Below, in pieces: positions 8,614 through 16,249 of a DNA stretch of 53,009 nucleotides (position 1 is its first letter; each line of letters starts with the position of its first letter). The translations under genes were made by a program, and so were the position numbers. The stretch lies in assembly GCF_018332695.1 (NCBI RefSeq), contig NZ_BOQN01000159.1, forward strand, positions 1-53,009, in the 5' to 3' direction. The notes under the pieces were generated by a model. That model was not told the DNA's origin. It made no database searches and was given only the letters and a program-made list of their open reading frames with translations. This stretch comes from Paractinoplanes toevensis (lineage in GTDB: Bacteria > Actinomycetota > Actinomycetes > Mycobacteriales > Micromonosporaceae).

Positions 8614-9327
8614 GTGACCAACATAGATATTCTCCCCGGTTCGGTGAACCACGCGCCGGCGACGGCCAGTTATGACGAGCTGCTCGCTGCCTTTGTCCGC
8701 TACACGCCGTCAGAGATCACCGCGCTGTTGGGCAGCCTGGCGGACGAGCTGCGAGCCGGGAGGTATCCGGCGGGTAAGCCCTATCGTCACGTCAACGGCT
8801 TTACCAAGATCGTGGTGGCCGAGCATCCATCGGCGCGGTTGACGCTGCACTATTGGCCGGCGGATCCAGGAGCAGCCGACGACGTGTCCCGGCCCCACGA
8901 CCACCGATTCCGCTTTACCTCACTACTGCTCGGGGGCGACCAGCACTTCGACGAATTCGAGGAGACGAACAACCCCGCCGACGAACGTTGGGCCCGGTAC
9001 GCCTACCGGCCGTTCATCGCCGGGCGCATCGCCGCCGTGGCACGGCGCGGCACCGTCGGCCTGAAGTGCGTCAACGTTGAGAGGCGCAACGCGATGGTGG
9101 GGCACTACACTACCTCCTCCATCGTGGTGCACCGGGCAATCACCAGCCGGCGGCAGGCGTGTGCGACATTGGTTCTGCGGGGGCCTCGAGAACGAGTCAC
9201 CTCCCACGTCTACTACCGGCCATCCGACCCGGCGCCGCGCGGCGGCTTGCAGTTCGGGCGGCACCTCAGCCGCCTCGAGGTTGCCCGGCAGGTCGACCAC
9301 GCGGCTTCGTTCGTGTCTGGGACATAA
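8614..9327 (+). CDS. Cupin-like hypothetical protein
   Basis: 237 aa. I chose GTG 8614 because CGGAG lies five bases upstream; an ATG at 8593 would add seven residues. A cupin-type metal-binding signature, HDHRFRFTSLLLGG, lies near residue 95, followed by strand-rich sequence and a later GHYTTSSIVVHRAIT segment that could supply a further metal-ligand His. The family resembles small-molecule-binding cupins or dioxygenases, but I cannot name a substrate. The HD hydrolase follows 16 bases downstream on the same strand, so the two probably share a transcript from the palindromic promoter region. Confidence 0.6.
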   Translation: MTNIDILPGSVNHAPATASYDELLAAFVRYTPSEITALLGSLADELRAGRYPAGKPYRHVNGFTKIVVAEHPSARLTLHYWPADPGAADDVSRPHDHRFRFTSLLLGGDQHFDEFEETNNPADERWARYAYRPFIAGRIAAVARRGTVGLKCVNVERRNAMVGHYTTSSIVVHRAITSRRQACATLVLRGPRERVTSHVYYRPSDPAPRGGLQFGRHLSRLEVARQVDHAASFVSGT

Positions 9328-9343
9328 CTGCCAGAAGGGGCCG

Positions 9344-9922
9344 ATGACAGTGCTGTCCGAGACCTTCGACGCTGCTCTCGCCTTCGCCTCCCGCCGCCAT
9401 GCGCATCAGCGCCGCCACAACACCGCCACCCCGTACGTTTCGCATCTGTTGGCGACGTGTGCGGTGGTGTTGGAGGAGGGCGGTGACGAACATTTGGGCA
9501 TTGCTGCCCTCCTCCACGACGTGCTGGAGGACACCGATACCAGCCGTACCGAGCTCCGACAGCGGTTCGGCGAACAGGTTTACCGCGTCGTCGATGACTG
9601 CACCGACGCCGATGCAATGCAGCGGGCATCGCTGAGTTGGGAGGAACGCAAACGTGTCCACCTAGACCGGATGGCCGGGTTCGCCAAGGGATCGTTGCTG
9701 GTCATCGCGGCGGACAAAGTCTGCAGTCTGCAGTCCCTGATCGACGACCTGGTCCGGTTCGGCCCGGCGATGTTTGAGCGAAGTGCGCGGACCGGTCCGG
9801 AGCTTCTGCAGAACTACCGCGACGTGTCTGCGGTGCTGGAGCCAATGCTCGGCGAGCGGCCGGTCGTACGGCGCCTACGGACCCTTATCTGGCAGTGCTC
9901 CGACATGTTGGCCGGTTCGTAG
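9344..9922 (+). CDS. HD-domain phosphohydrolase, SpoT/MESH1-like
   Basis: 192 aa from ATG 9344, preceded by AGAAGGGG. The sequence follows the N-terminal HD hydrolase of RelA/SpoT proteins: RRHAHQRR and TPYVSHL near the start (His21, His34), AALLHDVLEDT at 55-64 (catalytic His58-Asp59), then an AADKV near 122-126 in the place of the usual ADRL. There is no synthetase or TGS domain, so this is a stand-alone hydrolase of the size of small alarmone hydrolases. It may cleave (p)ppGpp or another nucleotide. In an island rich in NAD and RNA effectors, a nucleotide-clearing role is possible, but that is inference. Confidence 0.75.
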   Translation: MTVLSETFDAALAFASRRHAHQRRHNTATPYVSHLLATCAVVLEEGGDEHLGIAALLHDVLEDTDTSRTELRQRFGEQVYRVVDDCTDADAMQRASLSWEERKRVHLDRMAGFAKGSLLVIAADKVCSLQSLIDDLVRFGPAMFERSARTGPELLQNYRDVSAVLEPMLGERPVVRRLRTLIWQCSDMLAGS

Positions 9923-9991
9923 CATTACACAGCGCCGGCCAGCCGTTGCGCAGAGGCCTCGAAAGACAAGCCCGATCAGCCAGATCCCCCC

Positions 9992-10168
9992 GTGAGTACG
10001 TTAGCCACGAAGAAGGAACTGAAGGACCTGGTCGCCAGCACCAGCAGCCGCCTGCAGCAACTGCACGGGATCGGACCGTCCGGTGCCGCCCGGCTGCTCG
10101 GCGACATCGGTGATATCACCCGGTTCGCCAGCCGCGCTCACTTCGCTTCCTGGAACGGCACATCGCCT
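9992..10168 (+). pseudogene. IS110-family transposase fragment
   Basis: About 58 codons match the C-terminal transposase_20 domain of IS110/IS116/IS902 transposases: LQQLHGIGPSGAARLLGDIG followed by DITRFASRAHFASWNGTSP. The RuvC-like N-terminal half is absent, and the similarity stops abruptly near 10168, where a fragment of an unrelated pentapeptide gene begins on the other strand. Confidence 0.75.
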
Positions 10169-10390
10169 CGTCGAATGTGGCGCCGTAGAGGTTGCAGCCG
10201 ACGAAGCGGGCGGTGGACATCTCTGCGCCGGCGAAGTGGGCCATCGCCAGTTCACAGTCAACGAACGAGACGCCGATCAGGGCTCTGTGTTGATGCCTTC
10301 CAGGTTCCAGCCCTTGACCGACAGATTCGGCGACTGGCGCAGGTGACGTCGCAGTTGGTCGACAGTGCCGGGGCGGCCCAGGCTTGCCGT
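10160..10390 (-). pseudogene. Pentapeptide-repeat protein remnant
   Basis: Minus-strand translation gives LSVKGWNLEGIN in one frame, then FVDCELAMAHFAGAEMSTAR and VGCNLYGATFDEAM in another, which is the A(D/N)LxG-type right-handed beta-helix repeat. A frameshift separates the two parts near 10285, and the IS110 fragment removes the 3' end. No intact reading frame remains. Confidence 0.6.
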
Positions 10391-10424
10391 GCGGGCCTGG
10401 CGACACAACGACACTGTGATCTGG

Positions 10425-10835
10425 CTATCGACTCTGTCGCTGTCTGAGCCACTCGCTTGCGGCGTCCGCAACCATGGCGCCGATTGCCTCGTCATCGCCC
10501 TTGTCGCGGATCACGCGAGCCGGGATGTCGCCAGCAGCGCCGGCCTCCCGTAGCCACGGCTCGGCCATGGCCAAGCGGTTCTCGGCGCGGAACACGGCAA
10601 TGACTCGGCGGGTCGCTAACAGTCGCGACGCGATGCGGCAGCGGGTGTTAGCGTCGCCAGTCAGCCAGAGACCGTACTCAGCGAGCGACCGCGCACCGGC
10701 GATGTAGGCGATGAGCGACCGGTCGAGGATAGCTGCGCATACGTCGTTGTCCTTGGATACGTCGCGAATCGGGCGGTCGGCAACGCTCGGCATGCTCTCA
10801 GCCATCCCGTGACGGTAAACGGCAACGTGCAACAT
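10425..10835 (-). CDS. Small protein resembling Xre/MbcA/ParS antitoxins
   Basis: 136 aa. The middle (LIAYIAGARSLAEYGLWLTG, then RIASRLLATRRVIAVFRAEN) and the end (WLREAGAAGDIPARVIRDKG) follow the layout of COG5642/DUF2384 proteins: a helical bundle, then a toxin-binding tail with a W(F/L)...N/G..P...R pattern. The match is by pattern only. The gene starts 24 bases after the SIR2 gene stop on the same strand, so it is probably the last gene of that operon. Because no RES-type toxin is adjacent, it may control or neutralise the operon instead. Confidence 0.45.
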   Translation of the reverse strand: MLHVAVYRHGMAESMPSVADRPIRDVSKDNDVCAAILDRSLIAYIAGARSLAEYGLWLTGDANTRCRIASRLLATRRVIAVFRAENRLAMAEPWLREAGAAGDIPARVIRDKGDDEAIGAMVADAASEWLRQRQSR

Positions 10836-10859
10836 CGCACCCGGCCACGCAGCTGAAAG

Positions 10860-12911
10860 CTACCCGGCAGAGACTCCTTGGTACAGCTCAGTGGCGCGAT
10901 GTGCCAGCATTTCGAAGACCGGTTCGCCATCGTCGAGCGCCGCAGCGAAGGCGGCCCACGAATCGATGACGTAGCCGCCCACTGACGGAAGCGGGCGGCT
11001 GGTCAGGTACGTCGGCAGCAACACTGCGTTCTGGAACAGCCAGTGGATATAGCGCCCCTCGTCGTCCCAGTAGTCTAGTTCCCGGAACCGATGCAGCTGG
11101 TTGGCCAGTTCCTCCGCCGAGTTCCAGCGCACCATGCCCGACTCGTGGTTGAGGCTCTTGATCCTTGGGTTGTACAGCTGGCTGATGCCGAAGCCGTAGA
11201 TCTGGCGCCATTGCTCCCAGAACAGGCCTTCGTCGCGTCCGCCGAGGGTGATGAGCGAACTGGTGGGGTTCTCCCGGAGTAGATAGTGCAGATACGCCCA
11301 CATTGTGGTTGGGGTCAGCAACCGGTCTGCGTTGTGCCGCTGCAGGTCTTGTACGATCTTCCCTGCCTGGTCGTCTAGCTCGTACGGTGCCAGGTGCGGT
11401 AGCGCCTTGACTGCGGCCAGCGCCGTGTATAGCGACACCGGCCGGCCGTAGAAGTCGCGGGCCACTCGCCAGGGATCGGTCGGGCGTAGCAGCGCCTCGC
11501 CGTTCGGAAGTTCGACAGTATTGCTCCCTGCGGTGGTCGTCGTGCCGACAAACGCGGCTAGGGACTGGACCCGCACATGAGCTTCCGGTGCGACGTACCG
11601 GATCCACCGGATCAGGTCTGCCTCGAAGGACCGTCGCGGTTCCTCGGCGACCGAGATGCTCAGGTCTTCGAGGGCAACGACGACGCGGGCGCGCCGCGTA
11701 GCGAGCGCGCCGGCCGCGAACGCCTGCACCATGTGAATCACCGAGGTGCGCCGGCGCAGCCGGACCGGCCAGAAGACGACGGCGGGCTGGACGTCCTGCG
11801 GACCGGGCTCCGCCCATTCCACTCGCCAGGCGAAGCGGCGTTCCATCTCACGCAGCAGGCCGGGCGGGTCGGCCGGCGGCTCGCTGTCCGGTTGGGACAC
11901 GAACAACCGCTCCCATGCCGGATGGCGCACCTGGACGTTGCGGGTCGGTTCGCTCGGCACAGCCACACCGAGCCGGCGGGCTAGCGCGGGCAGTAGGCGG
12001 GAGTTGTCGACCGGGAATATGTGACTTACCGGAATGCGTTCGTCTAGAGCCGGTGGTGCTGCCAGGCCGTGCGACACCCAGATCACCGGTACGGGGTCGG
12101 GTATGGCCTCGATCGCAGCGCGAACGGTCCCGGACCGGTCACCCACGCCGAGCACACACACCAGGTCGCCATCGAGCACTCCGGATGCCGCCACGCCGAT
12201 GCGCTGCACAACAGCGTCGTCGAGGGTGTCGCTGAGCCGCACGGTCGGCGACAGCGGCAGGGGACGCCAGAAGCCGTGTAGGTGACACACGATGGTCGTG
12301 TCGGCGTGGGCGGGTTCGATGTCGCCTAGCAGGCGGCTCTCCGCGCGCCCTCCGGCTCGCCGGATCGCAATCTCTAGCAGGGGGTCGACGTTCGTCGTCA
12401 GCACGTACTGACAGAACAGGTCCGGATGACTGGCCAGCAGCGCGCCGAGGGCCCGCACCGACGGCGGCATCCGCCACGACTCCCGGTCGTTCTCCAATTC
12501 CTCACCGACCCGTAGTGTCATCGGCTGCCAGAGGCCGCGGCGACCGAGCGCCGTGGCGTACAGGTCCGGCGGACGGTACTGCTGCAGGACGGCCTGCTGG
12601 GCGATGGCGTCGAACTCGTCGCTCGACAGGAAGCCTGCTAGCACCTGCCGGTACTGCGCGTACAGGGCCGCTGGCGAGGGGTCAGCACAGTCCTCGCGGG
12701 CTTTGCGCAGCGCAAGCTGCAGGTCGCCGTCATCATTGCGCCCGTCGGCGAAGCGGTCGGCCAGCCGGATGACGTCGGACACCCGAGGAACGTGCTGGTC
12801 GTCCAACCCCGAACCGATTACCAGCGTGATGTGCTCGCCGTTCTCCTCGCACTCGACCAGCAGGCGCACCATACGAGCCTGCACATCGTCGATCGCGGGG
12901 TCCCCGGTCAT
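10860..12911 (-). CDS. SIR2-like domain protein (candidate NADase effector)
   Basis: 683 aa. The N-terminal third fits the bacterial SIR2-like fold: nucleotide-binding loop VIGSGLDDQHVPRVSDVI (residues 31-48), YVLTTNVDPLLE (169-180) with the conserved Asn and Asp, and CHLHGFW (209-215) with the catalytic-type His. These are the positions used for NAD binding and cleavage in SIR2 defence effectors. A central region up to about 330 continues the Rossmann-type fold, and the last 350 residues are an unassigned sensor or regulatory part. Its ATG overlaps the caspase stop (ATGA), so it is translationally coupled. The inferred role is abortive NAD depletion on activation. Confidence 0.8.
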   Translation of the reverse strand: MTGDPAIDDVQARMVRLLVECEENGEHITLVIGSGLDDQHVPRVSDVIRLADRFADGRNDDGDLQLALRKAREDCADPSPAALYAQYRQVLAGFLSSDEFDAIAQQAVLQQYRPPDLYATALGRRGLWQPMTLRVGEELENDRESWRMPPSVRALGALLASHPDLFCQYVLTTNVDPLLEIAIRRAGGRAESRLLGDIEPAHADTTIVCHLHGFWRPLPLSPTVRLSDTLDDAVVQRIGVAASGVLDGDLVCVLGVGDRSGTVRAAIEAIPDPVPVIWVSHGLAAPPALDERIPVSHIFPVDNSRLLPALARRLGVAVPSEPTRNVQVRHPAWERLFVSQPDSEPPADPPGLLREMERRFAWRVEWAEPGPQDVQPAVVFWPVRLRRRTSVIHMVQAFAAGALATRRARVVVALEDLSISVAEEPRRSFEADLIRWIRYVAPEAHVRVQSLAAFVGTTTTAGSNTVELPNGEALLRPTDPWRVARDFYGRPVSLYTALAAVKALPHLAPYELDDQAGKIVQDLQRHNADRLLTPTTMWAYLHYLLRENPTSSLITLGGRDEGLFWEQWRQIYGFGISQLYNPRIKSLNHESGMVRWNSAEELANQLHRFRELDYWDDEGRYIHWLFQNAVLLPTYLTSRPLPSVGGYVIDSWAAFAAALDDGEPVFEMLAHRATELYQGVSAG

Positions 12912-14125
12912 GGCGCACCGTCCCTGGCGAATGTCACCCTCGGTGCGGAGACGTCGGCGACGTTGAGAATGCCGTCGTTGATTAGCTGTTCTAGTCCGCC
13001 GGGTCCCCAGCCCAGATAGCCGACAAAGATTCGCAGATCGGCCACGCAGTCGCGGACCGAGGGTTGCGCGTCGCTGAGCGGCAGTGAGCCCAGGTTGCCC
13101 TTGACCGCGGTGAACCGGATCGGCTGGTCAGCGCCGGCCCGAAGCCGCACGAGGGCGATGAACGCGTCGCGCGCTATAGGGCCGCCGTCGAAGAGTCGCT
13201 TGGGTGCGGTGATCTTCGTGCGCCAGCCGTGCAGCGCCTCAGGAAGCGGGTCGCCCGGGCGGTTGAGGCGTACACCGATCGCCCCGGTGTCGTCGTGTCG
13301 CAGCACGAGCATCCGGCCGCCGCGCAGCTCGGGGTCGGTGACCTCTTTGCTTGCCTCCAGCACCGATCCCGTAAGGTTCCGCCGCCGGATACGGATGTTG
13401 CGGGCGAGCGGGATGTCGCCGGCCCGGTTACTCAGCCGCAACTCCGGTCGCTCACGGCCGCTGGCGAGTAGGTGCCGGTCCACCTCGTCGGCGACGGTCT
13501 GAACGGTGAGCACCGGGTCGCTGAGTTCCGAGCCCATGGTCAGAAGGTCCAGCAGGGCGCCGGTGAACGCGGTGTTACGGTCCCCCGCGGGAGCGCTGGC
13601 CGGCCGGTTAGCGCCAGCTGCGAGCAGCAGGCAGGCCTGCTCGGTGTCGGAATGCGCAAGTCGGCGCAGGGCGTCGGCAGCCGACATTTCGGCCGTCCCG
13701 GCACGCCCGGCGAAGCAGCAATCGAGAATGAGGACCCGGCGCGGCGAACGGCTCAGCCGGGTGGCATCGCGCAGCGTGGCGTACGCCAGTGCTTGCTCGT
13801 CCGGGTGCTGGGGGTCCGTGCCTGGCAGGCCTAGGATGAGATCGCCGCCGTGGATCAGGCCGTGCCCGGCGTAGTAGAAGAGCAGAAGGCCGTCCGTTCC
13901 GGCAGCGCCCGCGGCCTCGCGTAAGGTCTCGTAGACCGCGACCCGGTCCGTCGCGTCCGCGATCGTCATAACATTCGCTGGCGGCAGTCCCCAGATGTCC
14001 TCATCGGTCAGCGCCCGACGTAGGTCCTCCAGATTGGCGCGAACGGACGGCAGCGGCGTCAGCCAGCGGTAGGCCGACGAGCCGATCAGCACGGCGCGCG
14101 AGCTCGCCGGGTTCGCGACATCCAT
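12908..14125 (-). CDS. Caspase-like peptidase fused to an AlgH/YqgE domain (EACC1-associated type)
   Basis: 405 aa from ATG 14125, eight bases after the EACC1 stop; a longer in-frame extension would overlap that gene and is Arg-rich, so I rejected it. Residues 10-230 form a C14 caspase domain, with catalytic His88 in LLFYYAGHG and Cys137 in LILDCCFAG. Residues 253-395 match AlgH/YqgE (UPF0301): GAIGVRLNRP, FDGGPI and GYLGWGPGGLE. The caspase should cut a partner or host protein. AlgH domains are known from computational surveys of bacterial conflict systems but have no settled biochemical role. The gene sits between EACC1 and SIR2 in one operon, so its protease could activate SIR2 or be a parallel effector. 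Confidence 0.85.
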   Translation of the reverse strand: MDVANPASSRAVLIGSSAYRWLTPLPSVRANLEDLRRALTDEDIWGLPPANVMTIADATDRVAVYETLREAAGAAGTDGLLLFYYAGHGLIHGGDLILGLPGTDPQHPDEQALAYATLRDATRLSRSPRRVLILDCCFAGRAGTAEMSAADALRRLAHSDTEQACLLLAAGANRPASAPAGDRNTAFTGALLDLLTMGSELSDPVLTVQTVADEVDRHLLASGRERPELRLSNRAGDIPLARNIRIRRRNLTGSVLEASKEVTDPELRGGRMLVLRHDDTGAIGVRLNRPGDPLPEALHGWRTKITAPKRLFDGGPIARDAFIALVRLRAGADQPIRFTAVKGNLGSLPLSDAQPSVRDCVADLRIFVGYLGWGPGGLEQLINDGILNVADVSAPRVTFARDGAP

Positions 14126-14133
14126 CGTCCGGA

Positions 14134-14475
14134 TCAGCCGTTGTTCAGCCTGCGGGCAACCTCGGCTGCGGCGGCGGGGTCGGACGTCTCGATCTTTACG
14201 ACTGTGCCGTCGGGACGGTCCTGGGAGACGGTGATCGCCGGAGGGTTCGGCCGGGTGCGACGCCAATTGAGAACCTGGATGATCAGATTGCCGGTGGTTA
14301 GTGTGCTGGTGATGGCGAGGGACAGGACCTCAATGTCGACTCCTTGGTGGGCCGGATCTGTGGCACGGCCGTAGCGTAGATCGCCGCCACGCTGGATCTC
14401 CGGGTCCGCTGCCATCCACTCTCGCAGGGACTCAACCTCGTCCGGATCCGCTTCCACTCGGAGCTGCAAACGCAC
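14134..14475 (-). CDS. EACC1-like effector-associated constant component
   Basis: 113 aa from a GTG start. The layout is that of EACC1: an N-terminal strand and helix (DEVESLREWMAADPE), a central hydrophobic helix (VDIEVLSLAITSTLTTGNLI) and a C-terminal strand pair ending in TVSQDRPDGTVVKIETS plus a short helix. EACC1 is the small invariant protein next to variable effectors, often caspases, in NTP-regulated actinobacterial conflict systems described computationally. It is first in the operon, directly after a good promoter, and the caspase gene follows within 8 bases. It probably connects signal to effector. The assignment rests on pattern and context. Confidence 0.7.
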   Translation of the reverse strand: MRLQLRVEADPDEVESLREWMAADPEIQRGGDLRYGRATDPAHQGVDIEVLSLAITSTLTTGNLIIQVLNWRRTRPNPPAITVSQDRPDGTVVKIETSDPAAAAEVARRLNNG

Positions 14476-14510
14476 GTTTTATCCCGTTGTCTAGGATCTG
14501 GGTCACAAAA

Positions 14511-14539
14511 ATAATATCGAAGAGGATTGGACCTGTCAC
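14511..14539 (-). promoter_or_regulatory. Sigma70-type promoter of the EACC1-caspase-SIR2 operon
   Basis: On the minus strand, GTGACA (14539-14534) and TATTAT (14516-14511) are separated by exactly 17 bases. A start site near 14504 would give a leader of about 30 bases before the GTG at 14475. The AT-rich -10 stands out in very GC-rich surroundings. Confidence 0.6.
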
Positions 14540-14555
14540 TACTTGTAATCGTCGG

Positions 14556-14762
14556 CTATCGGTCACCCCCAGCTTCCGATGGCTTGCCCGAGCGAACAAG
14601 AAGCCCCGGCGCAGATTTCGAAGTCGGTCTCAGCGGCGGCTCGCCCCAGTCGATCGCGTGCCAGTCGAGGACGTCCTCCGGTCCGTTCACCACCACGCCC
14701 GAAGTCACAGCGATGTCCAACTTGTCCTTCGGTTCTAGCCTCGTCGTTATCATCTCTTTCAC
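14556..14762 (-). pseudogene. N-terminal scrap of a group II intron reverse transcriptase
   Basis: 68 codons. The start (LEPKDKLDIAVTSGVVVNGP followed by EDVLDWHAIDW) resembles the N-terminus of actinobacterial group II intron maturase/RT proteins, where the next residues normally read RRLRQRIF. Here the frame breaks down right after DWHAIDW, and no RT catalytic motif follows. It lies just upstream of the EACC1 operon promoter. Confidence 0.5.
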
Positions 14763-15032
14763 GGGCTCACCTGATCCGCGTCAGCCTGCTTGCCGCAGCC
14801 GGCACCAGGCCCCGGTATCCGGCCAGTTATCCGAGAATCCCTGGTAGAAGAAGGGCCAGCGATTCGACTCTCGGGTTCCTGTCGCCTTTTCGGCCACCGG
14901 CGTTCGCTTCTCGGGTCGTCCTGTTCCAGCCGGGGAGTGGGGCCTTCCTCACGGTCGGCCTACCGCCACCAACAGCGGACGGACCCCGTCGGGATTTCCA
15001 CGTTCTACACTCACGAGGTTCGACCGGATTAG
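14763..15032. other. No recognisable gene
   Basis: About 270 bases between the intron scrap and the HEPN-like ORF. Open frames cross it but carry no motifs. It probably includes the lost 5' part of the HEPN-like gene and intron debris. Confidence 0.3.
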
Positions 15033-15602
15033 GTGCCCTCTCTACCCCGGGAACGGCGATGCTCATCCTGGCCCGGATGCCGTGCCCGGCCGGCGCCTGC
15101 CGCTTCACAACGGCGTATCGCTGCGGAGACCGCCCGTCTGGACGGTCTGGCGCAACTGCCGCAGCAGACCGCGGCCAGCCTGCGGGAGCAGGGTGTCTTT
15201 AGCCGACTGTGGGTGGACACCCTCGAGAATCTCGTCGGGGTGGTGGAAGCACTCGGCTCAGGAGTGTTCCGCGGCGCGGTCACGGACGCCGAGCAGCGGC
15301 TACGAGGTAAAGGCAACATATTCCAGCTGAACGACACGGCCGACCTGTTCGTCGCCGCGGGCTACACGGACCTGCGGACCGTGATCGACGGGCAGCGGTG
15401 GCAGCGCTTGATCGAGTTCTGGGCGACCCGGCACGTGTTCACCCACAACGACGGGCTGGTCGACGACAAGTTCCTGAACAAAGTGCCGTCGAGTACGACC
15501 CGAGTCGGTCAGCGACTGACAATCACCGAGGAGCACTGCCGGCAAGCCATCACCGACACCGACGCCCTGTGCCGGGCACTCGGCGCACTCATCACGCCCT
15601 GA
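15033..15602 (+). CDS. HEPN-like protein, probably 5'-truncated
   Basis: 189 aa from a GTG that directly follows an in-frame stop, so the start is forced rather than chosen. Residues 1-28 are Arg/Pro/Cys-rich and look like non-homologous read-through. From about residue 29 the protein is helical. RHVFTH (133-138) after a Trp-rich helix fits the Rx4H motif of HEPN RNases, and the tail (LTITEEHCRQAITDTDALCR) matches the last helix of RiboL-PSP/MAE-type HEPN domains. It may be the surviving C-terminal half of a toxin or defence RNase whose front was removed together with the intron. Confidence 0.5.
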   Translation: MPSLPRERRCSSWPGCRARPAPAASQRRIAAETARLDGLAQLPQQTAASLREQGVFSRLWVDTLENLVGVVEALGSGVFRGAVTDAEQRLRGKGNIFQLNDTADLFVAAGYTDLRTVIDGQRWQRLIEFWATRHVFTHNDGLVDDKFLNKVPSSTTRVGQRLTITEEHCRQAITDTDALCRALGALITP

Positions 15603-16177
15603 ATAGGTCAACCACTCGGGCGGATGCCGGCCAGCCCCATGTTGTCGGCGAACGCGGGCCAAGTGTCCTTCGATTCGGAGGACCCATGGGCGAGGTCGCT
15701 GCGCTCCGGCGTTCCTCGCGGCGGGCGGTCCACACCGGCAGCTCAGCACGGACGAACTCTTAACGTTCTGATCGGTGATGGTGACTACCTCGTCACTGTC
15801 TTGCTTGCCGTATTGACGGCCGCTGCGGTCGACGTCCGCGTGAAGGACTCGGTGTAGGGCCAGCGGTAGGTTCAGCGCCCCCGTGGTCGGAGCGCCGTCT
15901 CTGGCTTCAGGTCGGCTGAGGGTGGTCGACCGGCGCGTTCACTCCGGCCACCCGGCTAACCCCGTGGATACCAGATTCCATCCAAGAGCTGGTTGAGTTT
16001 CTCCTGCTTTGATCAGAGGTCCCATAAAAGTGGGTACATGCGCCACAATTGAACACGTGCGAAACGTGACATGCAATACATGGCATGCGAAACGTGACGT
16101 GCGGGATGACGGTTACGTCCCCGGGCAAACAAAGACATCAAAATAGCTCAAAGCCTGGATGAATGATCTCGGTCACT
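15603..16177. other. Non-coding stretch with tandem 13-mers
   Basis: No domain-bearing frame was found. A short open frame near 15760-15857 (VLIGDGDYLVTVLLAVLTAA) is unassigned. The right half is AT-richer and carries a repeated TGCGAAACGTGAC element, listed separately. Confidence 0.35.
16058..16098. repeat. Two direct copies of TGCGAAACGTGAC
   Basis: Copies at 16058-16070 and 16086-16098 are identical and 28 bases apart (nearly three helical turns). A weaker third match (TGCGGGATGAC) starts at 16100. They lie about 80 bases upstream of the acyltransferase promoter, a position suitable for an activator. Confidence 0.5.
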
Positions 16178-16206
16178 TTGCAAGATGATCTTGCGGTGTA
16201 TAGCAT
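16178..16206 (+). promoter_or_regulatory. Acyltransferase promoter with an embedded palindrome
   Basis: TTGCAA (16178-16183) and TAGCAT (16201-16206) are 17 bases apart. The perfect palindrome GCAAGATGATCTTGC (16180-16194) overlaps the -35 and spacer, so a bound dimer would block polymerase. Confidence 0.5.
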
Positions 16207-16249
16207 CTTTCGGCGCCTAGCCGATCATGCTTGACCAGGGAGTTCACGA

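Noticed and set aside
14125..14266. Longer start for the caspase gene
   Set aside because: The extension overlaps the EACC1 coding region and is Arg/Pro-rich. ATG 14125 begins a normal caspase N-terminus eight bases after the EACC1 stop.
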